DNA of 64,000 nt from Corvus cornix cornix. Lineage: Eukaryota > Chordata > Aves > Passeriformes > Corvidae. Made by a program: the position numbers and the translations under genes. This document shows positions 11,814 to 25,054 of the stretch, one piece after another (the stretch's first letter is position 1; every line of letters begins with the position of its first letter). The DNA lies in contig NC_046332.1 in NCBI RefSeq assembly GCF_000738735.6, positions 39,972,075 through 40,036,074 of the forward strand, in the 5' to 3' direction. A model generated the notes under the pieces. The model was not told where the DNA came from, searched no databases, and saw only the letters and a program-made list of their open reading frames with translations.

Positions 11814-14800
11814 AACTTATAAGGCAAGTGTAATGTCTGTTAATTAATGGCTTTATTTATAATTTACATTAAGCTGCTTGAGGGTGTAAAGAGCTATAAC
11901 ATGAGTGTAATGGTTAATGAAAAAAGAAAAAATTGAAAAAAAATGTTGGCTGGAAGGGGTAGAGTAATAAGATTATTTTGAGGTTTCCTTTTGATATAGG
12001 TGAACCTAGTAGACCTGATTCTACTCTGTTTGCTTGATTTTTGGAATAACTTAAAATCTTATTTTGCATTTACAATGTAGGGTAAGTGACATTTTGAAAA
12101 TCTGTTACTGTTCTACCCTAATGCATTTTACCTTATTTTCCAATGGCATGATTTTCATTGGTTTTAGGTTTTTAGTCCCTTTAAAATCTTGTTTATCCCC
12201 AATAAAAATAAGTAGAGTTCAGGGGGAAAATATTAGCATTTTATATGAAGGACTTGGTACTTGATTTTGCTTTCGCAGTTGGGAGAGAGATTTTATTTGA
12301 CTAAGCTGGAGCACCACAGGTCTTGAGTTATGAAAAACAGAAGTGGTTTTAGTGAAAATCATCGTAGTGCATTGGGAATCTAAATCACTCTTGGTCAGGA
12401 GTTATTGTAGCTCAGTGGAATGAAAATATTTCTGTATGGGTCTACTGCCTTTAAAATTTAATTAAATAAAGGGGAAATGTTCAGTATTTGAATGGCTTAT
12501 AGAATACTTAATTATGATACGTAATTTTATCTTTTATGACTTAATTGGCTAATTTAAGAGGTTATTTCCATACACATGACCTATTAATGTACGATCTTTT
12601 TTAGATTATTACACTGTTGGTTTTTCTATTTGAATTTATCACTTAAACCATTAAGATGTATAAGTCCCCATGATACAGAGCCAAATTAGGTGATGATGAT
12701 GACGTAAAGTTCCCTTTTTTGGTGCTTGTTGATACTTAATACTTAATATTTAATGCTGTTTTGGCACTTGAGTCATTTCCTGTGTTACTGTACATTTCTT
12801 TTTCTGCAGGAGTACCCTTGAGGTCTTGTAATTTGCAGGGAAGGGGGAGTTTCTATCAAGATTTTGACCAGTCTTTAATTATTTACCATTTCAAAGATTC
12901 TCTAATGTTTTTATTGCCCCCTTATGGGCCATTTACTAAAAAGCAATTTGCTGTTTTGGAGATAAATTAGCTTTATTTTTGCTTGTTGTAATACACAGCA
13001 AAAGAGCTGTAAATGGGCTTTTTTTCAGGTCATCAGAGATGCTATTAAATTCTACTGCCCTCATTTTTCACATTCTTAAAAGATCTATTTTTGGCCTTGT
13101 TGATAACAACAAACATCTTGACATTTTAATACTGCAGTTGCCTTTTCCTAAAGCCAATAGATAAAAGAGGATGTGAATTATTGCAATTTGTTACTTTGTT
13201 TAGCAGTCCTACAGAGAGCCAGGTTGCAGCTGGACAGCACTGACTGTTGCCTGAACATGGCCAACGAGTAATTTATGTTCCCAGCTTGGTCTACCACATG
13301 GGACTTGCATTGTGCCACAAAGGAGAAGGGTTTTTGTCTAGGCTAAACCCACAGACATGGGAGAAAAACAGATGGGAAAGTTTTGGACGCATGTCATGGA
13401 TCTTGTCTTGACCTGCCCAATTCAGTTCCTTGCTGAAATGAGGCGGTGAGTTGTGTCATCACACAACTGGCCATTTAATGGGATTTGACTCCCATTTTTC
13501 ACCTCTCCCTGAAATATGTAGTACAAATCCTGTGAGTCTTAAGAAGATTTTGATATGAAGGATCAGGCTTGGTTGCCTTGGATTAGGCCTCAGTAAGTAA
13601 TGCTACTCTCTAGAGTGTTCTTTTCTTTCCCCTTATTTGATGTACTTAGCACATTTCTCAAGTCCGTCAAGTGACTGAAATCAGGTTGAGTGAATCTGGA
13701 TGGTAGGAACAGACTTGAGAGCCAAGTAAAGTTGGTTCCAGAAGGTTTGTTTAAATAGTTTTTTCTGCATTGACAAATAAAAAAAATAGTGTTTCTGGTG
13801 GTTTTGCTTCCCGTTACAGCCACCAGAATTAACTGCTTGAAAATCAGCTGGACACCTTCGAAACAAGGCTAGGCTATTCCATAGTATTGTGCCTCTTCAT
13901 CTCATTTTAAATCAATAAGGCATTTCATGTATAAATGAATTGGGCTGGTAGATAGCTAACTTTTTCCAATATACCTCAGCTTCCATGTCACTGTTTGAGG
14001 CGTGTGCAAATATGTGTCTGTATTTATGTATACAAAGCAACTCTTCCTTGGATGACGCATATTATGTAAAATAAACTGCTTGTATGCAAGGAGTTTTGTC
14101 TGTGATACATGGTGATTAATTTCTTACTCTACTTCGCATGCCACTCTGAGGTTTATGGAATCATTTTGATAGTGCCTAGATATTAGTATAAATTTACTTT
14201 TATAGAGGGCATTTCATGATGGAGCACTCTTCAGTGTGCATATAGACTGGGCATGCATGTATGGAAAGTACTCAGAGGAAACTTAATTCACTGCTGGAAT
14301 TTAACAACTCTTCATGTGTACTTGGAATTTCAGTATCTAAGTAGTTCTAACGCTCCTGTCTTTGGATTATGGCAACCTCCACAAATATCATGAAACTACC
14401 TTATAAGTGTGGAATTCTACCTATTTATTCTAGTTTTAGCTCAGTTAAGAAGCTAGTTAAACCTTACTGTCTGAAAATCTGTTTTCTAACCAAAAAAAAG
14501 TTGTAAAAAGAGAAGGGTATGGAGTCAAACCCTGCCTGATAAGGTTTCTCTTGCCGTCCAGTCATCAGCTTCCATGGAATTTAATTGATAGCCACCCCCA
14601 TATTAAAAGGTTGGCCAAAATCCTGTGGTATGCTTGTGAGAACCAGTATGGACAGATAGCAATTGCAACAATAAAGCTTTGGATATCACTACTTGGAAGT
14701 ATTTTTGGAGGGATTTAGGCAGAAAGTAAATACACTCAGGCCATTTTATTTATTTCAGGAAAGTAATTATATTATCTGTATTTGTCTACATTACTATCAG

Positions 14801-15470
14801 GACTGAGTCTAAGGTGAGAATTGTGACATTTCACACAGAAACTGGAATTGCATTTAACTAAAACTACTGGTAACATAGATTCATATATGCAATAAAAAAA
14901 GAAAGTCTCAATATTTATCTCTTTAAGAATTAAGAATTTTCATTAATTTCACCAGTTTTCATGTTGATATATGTAAAAGCCTACAAAATATAACCCTACA
15001 ACTAGTTCTAGTAACTCTAGATGCTCAATTTCTCTTTTTAAAAGATTTATATAATCAGTATTTTAATTCTCATTCATGTCATGAATATTGTGGTTTTTCA
15101 CTTCAAAAATCAATAATTATTGTCTAATACAAAGAGACCTGAGGAATACATGGTCTTCAACTGAATTTTTCACCATTATTTTTCCTTAGTGTTTTTGGTT
15201 TTTTTTTCTACTTAATTACAACAGATGTACATCCTCTGTATTGGTTACATGTCTAGATCTGGGGATCTGTTCTTTTAGCTGTACAGCCCTCATTTCTGTT
15301 GCATTCGTTTCCAAACACAGAGCTATTATTAAAATGCTGTTGGGAAGACATTAGCAGATGATCAGAATGTCTAGAAAAAAACAGGGAAAAAAAAGGCAAA
15401 TATTATTTAGAAAATAACAGGAAGCATTAGTTGCAGCTGCCATGCTTGAGCTGTATATTGCAATGCTAGA
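11814..15470. other. Unique non-coding stretch
   Basis: No gene is supported. The sequence is AT-rich with scattered T and A runs and a short GATGATGATGAC run near 12693. No transposon end or RNA gene was recognised. Confidence 0.55.
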
Positions 15471-15582
15471 AGTGGATATTCAATGTAAAGGTGGATATTC
15501 AAAGGAAACTTACTTTGAATATCCACCTTACTTTACAGTGTAAAAGTACTTTTACTTTTGCAGTGTACCTTACTGGTACACT
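15471..15582. repeat. Cluster of hairpins and palindromes
   Basis: Four elements lie within about 110 bases. GTGGATATTCAA occurs twice as a direct repeat (from 15472 and from 15491). AAGGTGGATATTCAAAG at 15488-15504 pairs perfectly with 15513-15529 across an 8-base loop. GTAAAAGTACTTTTAC at 15540-15555 is a perfect 16-base palindrome. AGTGTACC at 15562-15569 pairs with 15575-15582 across a 5-base loop. All pairings were checked base by base. I do not recognise a known element. Repeated template switching during replication could leave such a pattern, and a very short DNA-transposon remnant is another possibility. Confidence 0.85.
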
Positions 15583-15701
15583 ACAAAAAGAAAAGATTGA
15601 GAAGAAAACTGTTACATATCCTGTTCAACAGTCCTATTCCACAGTCATAGAAATAACATAAATATGTATTTTCTGCATGTTTTTCCCTGTCATTTTGGAC
15701 A

Positions 15702-15802
15702 TTCACAGAGTCGAAGAATATTCAGAGTTGGAAGGGACCCACAAGGATCATCAAACTCCAGCTCCTGGCCCTGCACAGGACAGCCCCAACAATCACACCA
15801 TT
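15702..15802 (-). mobile_element. CR1 LINE fragment, short 3' end (minus strand)
   Basis: The block TTCACAGAGTCGAAGAATA...AGAGTTGGAAGGGACCCACAAGGATCATC, then CTGGCCCTGCACAGGACA and CCCAACAATCACACCATTA, matches the reverse complement of one CR1 subfamily's 3' end. About 100 bases remain. The match is rather good, so the copy is short by truncation and not by decay. The open frame running across it (15677-15931) is antisense repeat sequence and not a gene. Confidence 0.85.
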
Positions 15803-17511
15803 AGCTTCTTGAAAATTTCTGGGAGGGATTTGTACTTATGGAAACTGCAGTTTCAAAATAAGGTTCTGAACAGTGAGAAACAAAAAAAGATCCCAGACTT
15901 TGCAGAGCTTAAAATTCTTGTAAGCAAGTAGACAATAAGGTACTAATTGTAAGGAAAAGACACATTTTTTTCCCTCAGCTGAGATTTTGAATACATAACA
16001 GCCATGATAAGGGCATGATTATGCCTGATGGAGGTGTTGTTTAGAGGGTGTTTATAATTAGAGATTCTTCCAGTGTTTTGTCCTATCTAATTTGTTAATT
16101 TTGATGGAAGAATCAATAGTGCTAGCCAAAATAATTGGGAAAATTAGTAGCAACTAATATAACACGATATGCATGTCCTCCTTATTATAACTGGCTTTTA
16201 GGCAAGGCCTTGGCAGAGTGGCAGCACATATGCAGAGGCTGGAGAATCTGCAAACTGACAGCTGCTTCGATTTTGATCTTTTTTTCATTTCAAATACATT
16301 CATTGTAGCAGTGAAAACAGATGAGGAGGCAGGGAAGATTTACAGAAGACAGTGTCCCTGATAAGGATCAGTATCTCATTGTTAATTGAAGGAGTATGTG
16401 CATTACTTCTGGGAATGGCAGTTTTATTGTTCCTCCCAAGCTGTTACCTACAGGCTTGAAGATTTCACTTAACTGCATTCACTTGTACTGAGGCTTTAGA
16501 AGCATAAAACCTACAGATGAAAACCTGTCTCGCATGAAAACTGGAAAACCCAAAACAATCTCTTTTTGTATGTGTGTGTGTATATATTCTTCTATTTTAG
16601 AGAACAAAGTTTTATTTTACCAGACAATATGAAAAGGGAGAAATATCCTTTAAAAAATATGAAGAATTTAAATTTAAAAATATTTTTCTTCTTTCTACTT
16701 GCTTATAATTCTATAAAATGAATAAATGTTGTGGTGATAGTGAAACAGGGACGTATTTGTCTGTGCTGGGAATCCAGATGTGGGAGAACACAAACACAAA
16801 AACATAGCTAATCCATTAATCATCCAACTGCACAAAATGAGAGGAAGATCTGTGAAGATCTTGCCATGTTATTCTTGTAATATAAATTAGTTTTTCTGGA
16901 GTCATATACTTCAGTATCTATTAATTCATGTGACCACACTTTTTTTCCCAGCCCATCAAATCTATGAATGACTTTTCATTTTCCAGTGGCCAGCATAAAA
17001 GAAATGAATGGCTTACCTTAAGTACAACTGTTATTATGTTTCCAAAAGTATTAAGTTTTTTTTTGTTTTTATAAAGCTGTATCAAAGGACAATTTATGTT
17101 TTCTCTATTAAACTTGTCCTGGCATTTGGGGAGATGGTATGAGACAGCAAACAGGAGAGAGGGGACATAAATACTAAAGACATATTCTTGTAATTCTTGG
17201 CCTGTTCTGTCAAAGAAAAAGAAAACACCAACACAATAGATGTAATTAGATGGCATATTTTCACAGTGTATTTCTCTATGAAAATTCATTTCTGATATCA
17301 CTACAAAGGCTATAGATCAACAGCATGAATTGGAAAAGTTCTGGAAGCTGCAGTCTGGTTTAGTCTAGAAAAGTCCTCAGAATCAAAAGCAAATTCTTGG
17401 TAGGTAACCTCACTCTAAGCTGCATTTCTAGACATTAATTGGAATTAAATGGTGTATGGAATCCTTCTAGAATGGATTGGTTGAATTCCATCAGAGAAGT
17501 AATAACAGGTA
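15803..17511. other. Unique non-coding stretch
   Basis: No gene is supported. A 126-codon minus-strand frame at 16921-17301 carries a Phe run made by an A-rich tract and shows no domain, so it is treated as chance. A TG/TA microsatellite lies at 16568-16588. Confidence 0.55.
16568..16588 (+). repeat. TG/TA microsatellite
   Basis: A short GTATGTGTGTGTGTATATATT tract of alternating purines and pyrimidines. Confidence 0.8.
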
Positions 17512-18360
17512 CATAGAATCATAAAATCATAAAATGGTTTGGGTTGAAAGGGATCTTAAAGATCATTTAGTTCCAAAACCCCTGCCTGTGGCAGGGACAC
17601 CTTCTACTAGACCAGGTTGCTCAAAGTCCCATCCAGCCTGGCCTTGAACATATCCAAGGATGGGGCATTCACAGCTTCTCTTGTTCCAGTGCCGCACTGC
17701 CATCAAAGTAAAGGATTTCTTCCTAACGTATAACCTAAATGTATCCTCTTTCAGGTTAAAGCCATTACCCTTTGTTCTATCACTACATGCCCTTGTAAAA
17801 AGTCCTGCTCTAGATTTCTTCTTGCCCCCTTTAGGTATTGCAAGGTGTTATAAGGTCTCCCTAGAACCTTGTCTTCTCCAGGCTGAACAAGACCAGTGCT
17901 CTCAGCCTGTCTTCATAGAAGAGGTGCTCCAGCCCTCTGATGCTATTTGTGGCCCTCCCTTGGATGTGCTCCAACAGTGCCATGTTTTTCTTATGTTGTG
18001 GCCCCAGAGCTGGATGGAACACTTCAGGTGGGGTGTCACAAGGGCAGTGCAGAGGGACAGAATCCCCTCCCATGCCCTGCTGCCTTACACTGCTTTGGAT
18101 GCAGCCCAGGACACGGTTGGCTTTCTGGGCTGCAAATGCACATTGTTGGGTCATGCTGAGCTTCTTGTCCACCAACACCCCAAGTCCTTCTTTCCAGGGC
18201 TGCTCTCGATCCAATCTCCACCCATCCTTTTTGTTTGCAATTTTCTCGTCCCATGTGCCAGACCATGCACTTGGCCTTGTTGAGCTTCATGAGATTTGCA
18301 TGAGCTCACCTCTCAAGCCTGTCAAGATCCCTTCCCTGCAGCATATCAGTGAATCATGTG
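17512..18360 (-). mobile_element. CR1 LINE, longest copy in window (minus strand)
   Basis: The left end CATAGAATCATAAAATCATAAAATGGTTTGGGTTG is the reverse complement of the CR1 3' tail with several octamer repeats. Recognisable blocks follow in order: CTAGACCAGGTTGCTCAAAG, CCAGCCTGGCCTTGAACA, TTTCTTCCTAA, CTATCACTACATGCCCTTGT, AAGGTCTCCC, CTTCTCCAGGCTGAACAA, GAGGTGCTCCAGCCCTCTGA, CCAGAGCTGGA, GTTGGCTTTCTGGGCTGCAA, AACACCCCAAGTCCTTCT and CTTGGCCTTGTTGAGCTTCA. It ends near GATCCCTTCCCTGCAGCAT. It keeps roughly the last 850 bases, 5' truncated as most CR1 insertions are. The 207-codon plus-strand frame across it is antisense and is not a gene. Confidence 0.96.
17861..18290 (-). pseudogene. CR1 reverse transcriptase C-terminal remnant
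   Basis: Read on the minus strand, this is the end of the CR1 polymerase (an enzyme that copies the element's own RNA into the genome). One frame, starting at about 18290, reads a KLNKAKC...HMGR segment. A second frame then carries on with LGVLVDKKLSMTQQCAFAAQ, LGPQHKKNMALLE and RGLEHLFYEDRL. The change of frame between about 18190 and 18214 shows a frameshift. The catalytic core lies upstream in the family and is absent here. The remnant is dead, and it has no promoter or start of its own. Confidence 0.85.
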
Positions 18361-21273
18361 ATGTGGTTCTGCTGAGGAGAAGATTTTGGAAAGGAAATAT
18401 ATTATGTTTTTGTAATGTTTATATACTTCTAAACATATCTTGATATAATAGAGGGCACTTAATGACACCTAGTTAATGGTATTATATATTTATCTTAAAT
18501 TTTTAACGTTAAAACTAGTACTGTTATTTTTATCCTCAATTGTCATTACTTCTATAACCATTTTGGTGATGTATTCTGCTGTTTGCTTTTTAAAAAGGAT
18601 AAAGTTTTCCAGTGCATAAGGATTGAAGGAAGGAAAAGGTGTCCTTGAAAGGGGAGGGAATTTTCAGTTCCTTCTATCCCCCAACACTATTTAGACTTGC
18701 AAATAATGTGAATAAAAATTACATCTACATTTGTGGCTAGGCAGGCTGGCATACTTGTAAAAATTTTGAAGAAAAATAAGTCAGCTGAGGTGTCAGTCAG
18801 AAGTTGTTTAAGCTGTAATGATAAAGAGGATGAAAGAGTCTGTTCTAATTTTAATTAATGCTTAAAGGATAGAAAGCAAAATTCACATTAACATTCTGAG
18901 TAATCTTGAACATTCATTGTTTTTTTGGCAGTCTTAGTCAGAAGTCTATTTGAATCGTCAGTCTTAGAAAATTGCATTATGATATATTGGTTTGATCACT
19001 TTCTTAAATCTGTTTGGCATGCAGCCATCATTTAGTAAATTGCAGAACAAAAGCATCAAAAGTACTTCATAGGAAAAAAAAGAGAGAGAGAGAAAAAAAA
19101 TAAAGTAGATAAAATATACCAAGAATTTAAATTTCATATTTATATACCAAAAATATAGTCATACCTGAGTGATCAAATGTGACTTTCCTTTAACATTTGA
19201 AAAAAGTCCCAAAAGTACCATATATTCTTTAATCTACCTTTGAACAAGAATCATCTTTCATCATCAGAATGTACTTGGAAAACTTTGTGTTGAAATTCAT
19301 CTTGAAAGCTGTGTTATGAAATTGTGTTGAAATATCTAAACAAACAAATCATGACTGCACCTCCTCCTTTATGTAGCAGTGATCTGATATCTTAAAGGGT
19401 TAAAAACAGCAGAAGCAAACTTTGCAGAGCAAGTCCAAGTCACTTGCTGAGTTAATTTGTTTTTGCTGAGTCCATTTCTCAGAATTGATTTTTGATCTGT
19501 GCAATACATTGCAAGGAGCTGGAATTTTTGCATCTAAAAGCAGTTGCTTTGCTTTGTTTATTCCAGCATGCATAGTGCATATCTTCTTACAATTATAATT
19601 TGAGGTTTATTTTCAAAAAGAGGAAGGAATGTGGGGTACTTAAGGGTTTATTTCATAGTAGTTTGTGGGTATCCAGTATAAAAAACAATAAACCTCATAA
19701 TCCCAGGTCAGTATTTGTCCAGACTTAGACTCTGGGTGAATATACTTTCTATTAGATGTTACCTTAGTCCCTGAGTTTGAGGCAGTAGATATGAATTCAA
19801 CAACCCCCATCGTGAACCAGAGCAGTGAAATAGTTCACTGACATCACAGTCCCATAAGGATGCCCCAGCAATGCATTCCCTGTCTGTGGAGCCTGAGATG
19901 GAAGAATTCAAGCTTGCCTCTCAGACAGGTACAGTGCCAACCTGACATAAAGCAGGAAAATAAAAAGATATTAAAATTAAAATTGTTATAAAATAGACCA
20001 GAACTGAATTTTTCCATGTACTCCTCCCTCTCCACAGGGACTCCTCTGTGACAGTGGAACTCCTCCCCACTGATTAAACAAGAAATTTTTTCACTATTCT
20101 TCCTGCAATAAGGGAATATCACAGGGCAGCTGGAGCATCTTTAGCAGCACAAATTGAGATAGCTTCATTCTGAATGCTTTTGCTACATTGTTCAGGGCAG
20201 CTCTGTCAGAGGTGATAGATAGAAGATCTGCTCCCAAAGTAAAAAAAGAACTTTAAATCTTTCCCAATGAATAAAAGTCTGGAATCTATTTCTTGCTTAT
20301 TGTCTCATTTCACAAGGGAGAGCTGATTCAGCACTGCTCAGCAGATGACAGTTTATGGCTCCATCCTGTGCCAGAGTCAGATACCTTTATCCTGATATCT
20401 GTATCAAGGTGCACCAGTGAATCTCTTACACTGAGAATAAGGGCCCATTCCACTGTCTGGAAGTTCTTACTTATGTTAAAAGGTTTTGTGCTATGTCAGC
20501 TGGCTTTTATAGTTCCTTGTTTTAAACAAGTATCTCTTCATTCTATTAAAAAAAAGTTCAGTTAAAATCTAACTTCCTTGCAGTCATCACAGAAATTTAT
20601 GGAAAACATTTAGTACCATTTAATCTAAATAAATTATTAGAACTACATTTTATTATTCTATTTTGCTTGACAGAATGAAAGTCTCAAATTTCAAAGAAAT
20701 TAAGGATCCTTCTAAGCAACCACCTTATTGGGACAGGAAACAAAAAATTTCAGGTAGTATACAATTACAAGGGTATGCAATTAAAAGTATAGACCAGAAT
20801 AAAAATTAAATTTGAAATGTACAAGCCAGACAATAACAAACTATTAGATTAAACCTTGTTAAAACATCAAAATGATCTGCGGAAGAAAAAATTAATATGT
20901 TTGATATCAAGCTTCATAAAATTTGGCAAGTAATCTACACAATAGTATTAATTCTGGAATATGTCCCTCTCATGCCACAGTGTGATCAGGTTTAGCCAAA
21001 ATATAAGACCTTTGGCAGAATAAACTGTTGGATATAGATGATATTTATCCTATAATCTAACAGGTGTGATGCTTCCCTGAAGATGAAGTACTTGTGTTCA
21101 TAATCTTTCTCTGAATAAATTAGATAAGAGAACAGAAACCAGGTCTGCCTTGTTTACATATCATGTGTGTACCAAAGGCCATGACTGTCTCATCTTAAAG
21201 TAAAACAAAAAAATTGAATTTGAAAGAATTTCAAAATTGGTAAGTTACTGTGCAACATTGCAGTTCAGATTTT
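18361..21273. other. Unique non-coding stretch
   Basis: No gene is supported. It contains an A-rich tract with an AG run (19074-19100). Short frames at 19844-20122 and 20293-20565 resemble nothing I know. Confidence 0.55.
19074..19100 (+). repeat. A-rich tract with (AG)n core
   Basis: A(8) and an AG repeat followed by A(8), all purine. A simple repeat. Confidence 0.85.
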
Positions 21274-21604
21274 CTAGCAGCCTTTCAGTACCTAAAGCAG
21301 GTGACAAAAGAGCTGGAGAGGGACTTTTAGTAAGGGCATTTAGTGATAGCACAAGGGAAACGGCCTTAATCTGAAAGAAGGTAGATTTAAATTAGATATT
21401 AGGAAGAAATTATTTCATGTGAGGTTGGTGAGACACTTAAATAAGTTATCCAGAGAAGTTGTGGATGCCCTATCCCTGGAAATGTTCACAGTCAGACTGC
21501 ATGGGGCAATATGGCCTAGTGGAATGTTCCCTGCCCACAACCAGGGGTTGGAACTAGATAATCTTTAAGGTTCCTTCCAACCCAAACCATTCTCTAATTC
21601 TATT
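21274..21604 (+). mobile_element. CR1 LINE fragment, 3' end (plus strand)
   Basis: It begins at AGCAGCCTTTCAGTACCTAA. It then passes through AGAGCTGGAGAGGGACTTTT, a degraded CATGTAGTGATAGGACAAG block, AAATTAGATATTAGGAAGAA, CCAGAGAAGTTGTGGATGCC, CTATCCCTGGAAATGTTCA and GGTTGGAACTAGATAATCTT. The tail is TTCCAACCCAAACCATTCTCTAATTCTATT. The 3' end is complete, and about 330 bases remain after 5' truncation. No frame survives through the coding end. It is the same broad subfamily as the copy at 17512-18360. Confidence 0.95.
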
Positions 21605-24600
21605 TAACCATAGCATTTGTTAGTTTTTAGACAGGCAAACAATATCCAGCAATATTTTCAAAAGCCATGCCTAAATTGTAAAGCATTACTTAAACTGTCC
21701 AGCCCTGATTCAAACAGCACCTACTGCTGATATTTAACATTATCAAGTTAAAAGAATACCATGATCAAGAAGAATACAGTAGAATTTGCCCACCTCCTAA
21801 ACTTACTGCCTTATTGCTTTGGAGTACTGCTTCATACAAATGTTGCACTGAAAAAAATCAGATTTGGGAACAAACAAACAAAAAACCTTAAAATGTATAG
21901 AATTAACTGTTGTCTTGCTATACTGAAAGGTAAACTGGAGTTGTCAGGAGCTGATGGCAATTTTAAAGCAATTAGGGGGAGAAAGGATGCAATACATTCC
22001 TTTCCATTTAAAAAGTTATCCACATAAAGAACTGTCTAACTCAGCCTTATCAGAATGACACTCTTCAGGATGCCAGTAACATAAAATCTATCAGCACAAA
22101 ATGTGCAAACAACTATGCTACCAGTTTTTGACTGAGGCTTTTCCTAATGCAGGTGAGCACTATGTTATATCTATATCTTAAGTTGTCTGTGGATCCTTGT
22201 TCAGGTGGAATTTAATACTGTTTTTGTGCAGACAACAAGGAAAAGAAGATTATGCAGGAGATGGATGAGCATATTTCAAATTGCTTCCCTCTTGTTTTCT
22301 CTCACCATGATGAGATGCATGAATGAATATTTAGTAGAAATGAAAAGCAAAATTATAGGAACACACATATTCTGCATGTGTCCACAGTATTTCTCTCTGT
22401 AATGGGCCCTTTGTTCTGTGCAGTGAGTTGAGACCATTCTTCCTGTGGTTACATAAGTAAAACAGCTAGATTCAATAATCACTACTCTATTCTAAAAAAT
22501 ATAAATGCTGTGTATAAATTAGATTGCATAGTGCATTATTTTCCTTGTATCTTCAAAAAGATTTGTGATGTTTATATTTGGTAAGCTCTTTGCTGGAATA
22601 AGGTGCAAGATTTTGAAATCTTTAGTATTTAAAGAGCCATGTTATTGGAAGAAAAAAACAACTTTTTAATGTAATTTATAGCTATAACTCACTGTGGAAT
22701 TTCTTGCTGGGAATGATCAAGCAAGACTGTGTGAATGAAACACAAAACATGTTTTACTTTGGTTACCACTGACTGATTCGAGTACTATTTTCTCCTGCTG
22801 CACAAATGGCCACTAACTATTATTATATAAATATAAAGCATATTTACACCTTAGATATAACATGCTGCAATACATTAATTTCTGCAGTGAATGTTCTCTA
22901 CAAGTCAAAATTAATTTCCACATCTTATCTCTTGTGGTACTGGTAGTATGAGTGTATATAATAAGTGTTCCTTTTTTATGTAGCTTCACTTGAGAGGAGA
23001 CATCCTGAATATTTGCTTTATGATGGCAGCTAAATGTTGAATAAACTACAGAGAGGACAGTTCTGCTGGCCCCTTGCAGTATCAAGATCTTCCATGCAGA
23101 ACACTCTATAAATGTTAGTAGAAAAGCAAACTCTTTTCAGTACATAAGAACTGCTTCACGCCACTAAGAGAAGTTTGTCTTGTTTTGCTTTTTACCATAC
23201 TAACTTTGTTTAGATGATTTTGTACTTGCCTGTCTTTTTTTTAAATCAACTTTTGAGAGTGATAAATATTTAATAAACATTTCAAGATATGTTTCTTTAT
23301 TATAGTTTGAACTACTAGAAAGAAGGTAAGAGAAATTTCTAGATGTCATGGTGTCCTTTGTTAGGATACACTTTTGGAAGTCCATGACACACTTTTCCAA
23401 ATTACTAAGTCCCTAGATATAAACTCCTTATCTCCCAGCCAGACTCTTCAGGATGTCCTGATCTTTGACAACCAATAGTAGTGAACTCCAGAGATGCCAG
23501 CTGTTCTGGTTCCAAGTCTGTAAGGCACGGAAGGTATAGGTGAGACCAAGTCCAAGCTGTTACTAAAAGTAAGCTGTGGCTTTTCTTTCACATAAGCCAC
23601 TACTCCATGATCCTCATTTACACAGGTACTACAGATGTCTCTAGAGTTGGATCCTCAAGGCACAGATTACATTATTGTCACTTTTCTTAGCTGAAGGTGA
23701 AGGCTTCAGAAGAGACAGGGATATCCTGGAGATTAAGGCATAGCTGTGATGATAGTTTTTCCAGAGAGTGGCTTGCTACACCACAAGGTGAAGTTCCACA
23801 AGCTTGCCGAGTTATGGTTGACTAATGAAGAATACAACCAAACATACAATTCCATACTGACTTGCCAACTGAGAACTTAAAATTTTGGTCATAGGATTAT
23901 TATTACCCTTTTAGGTAAGCTGGCAGAAGGTATGTGAACCAAAGGTGAGAGGATTACTCATATCATAGAGAGAAAACAAAGTGTGTGGTAAATAAATTTG
24001 ATGAACATCTTATATAAATATTTATTAATGCAAGAAATGCAAACAGCAGCATCTTATGATTATGATAATGATTACATATACAGCTTATTTATCATAACAG
24101 AAATTGGTGAAGTCACATGGTTGGAACAGAATCATAAATTGTACTCCTTGCCTAAGATGTGCTGCCTAGTGAAAAAGGATGCATGACATAGTCTATGAGC
24201 AATATAAACCCTGCTTCAAGTTACCAGAGAAATTGTACCTGCTGAAAGTCTGTATTATAACAAAATGGGAGATGAACATGAGTACTGTGACTGAGGTTGC
24301 AGCTCAGTGAGAACATTCACATGGATAAGGACTCTGTACAAGCGATTAATGGAGTTCCCCAAGCACAGGTCTTAGATGAAGTGAAAGATTTAAACTACCT
24401 GTCCAACCACTCAGAAACAAACACGGTATAATTCAGATTGACAAGTAAATTTGGGAGTATGTTAGACATACACTTTTTTTAAAAACAGTTAAAAGGCAAA
24501 ATAAGCATCCGTAACCTGATGGTTTTCTCTGACTAAGTGGAATGAAAAAAGGAAATTTTCATGTGATTTAGACAAACATTAAAAAAGAAAATTCATGAGG

Positions 24601-24837
24601 TTTAATAAAGGAGAAAGAGACATGAGAAGAATGGAAATATGAACGAGGTGTATGTGTGCCTTCATGCATCTACTTTAAAAATCTGACCTATAAGATAAAC
24701 TTGTTTTAACTGCCTTAGTGCCTTTATGAATGACACAGAAGCAGACAGCCTACTATAATTCCACTAAACAAGGCTGACTCTCAAAGAGTTGATGTGCTCT
24801 TCCTCCAAATAATGAAGAACAGTGACATCGGCTGCTC

Positions 24838-24859
24838 AAAAAAAAAAAAAAAAAAAAAA
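24838..24859 (+). repeat. Poly-A run (22)
   Basis: An uninterrupted A22, the longest homopolymer in the window. Upstream sequence is not recognisable as a processed gene copy, and I see no matching target-site duplication around it. Confidence 0.85.
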
Positions 24860-25012
24860 GTATCAGCCCATTTGTAAATGGCTAGCTGAGAGGCAGCTTT
24901 AAGTAGGCTTAAAGCCATCAGTCACAGCCTGTACAACAGAGCTTACAGCCAACTATTTTATTTAAATTACAAGATTTCTTAGCAAAAATAGTTAGTGAAT
25001 GTTCCAAGCATT

Positions 25013-25054
25013 TTGAGAAAGATAATTATGGTATCTTGAGAAAGATAATTATGG
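25013..25054 (+). repeat. Tandem duplication, 23-bp period
   Basis: TTGAGAAAGATAATTATGG occurs at 25013-25031 and again at 25036-25054 with no differences, separated by TATC. This is a recent small local duplication. Confidence 0.9.

Noticed and set aside
16921..17301. 126-codon minus-strand frame
   Set aside because: It has a Phe run from an A-rich tract, no domain and no neighbouring exon signals. It is within chance length for AT-rich DNA of this size.
17660..18443. The longest open frames in the window (207 and 167 codons, plus strand)
   Set aside because: They lie antisense across the CR1 copy at 17512-18360. CR1 sequence leaves open antisense frames, and the protein resembles nothing but reverse-read CR1.
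24838..24859. A22 run as the tail of a processed pseudogene
   Set aside because: The upstream sequence matches no gene I recognise and no target-site duplication is visible. Kept as a simple repeat.
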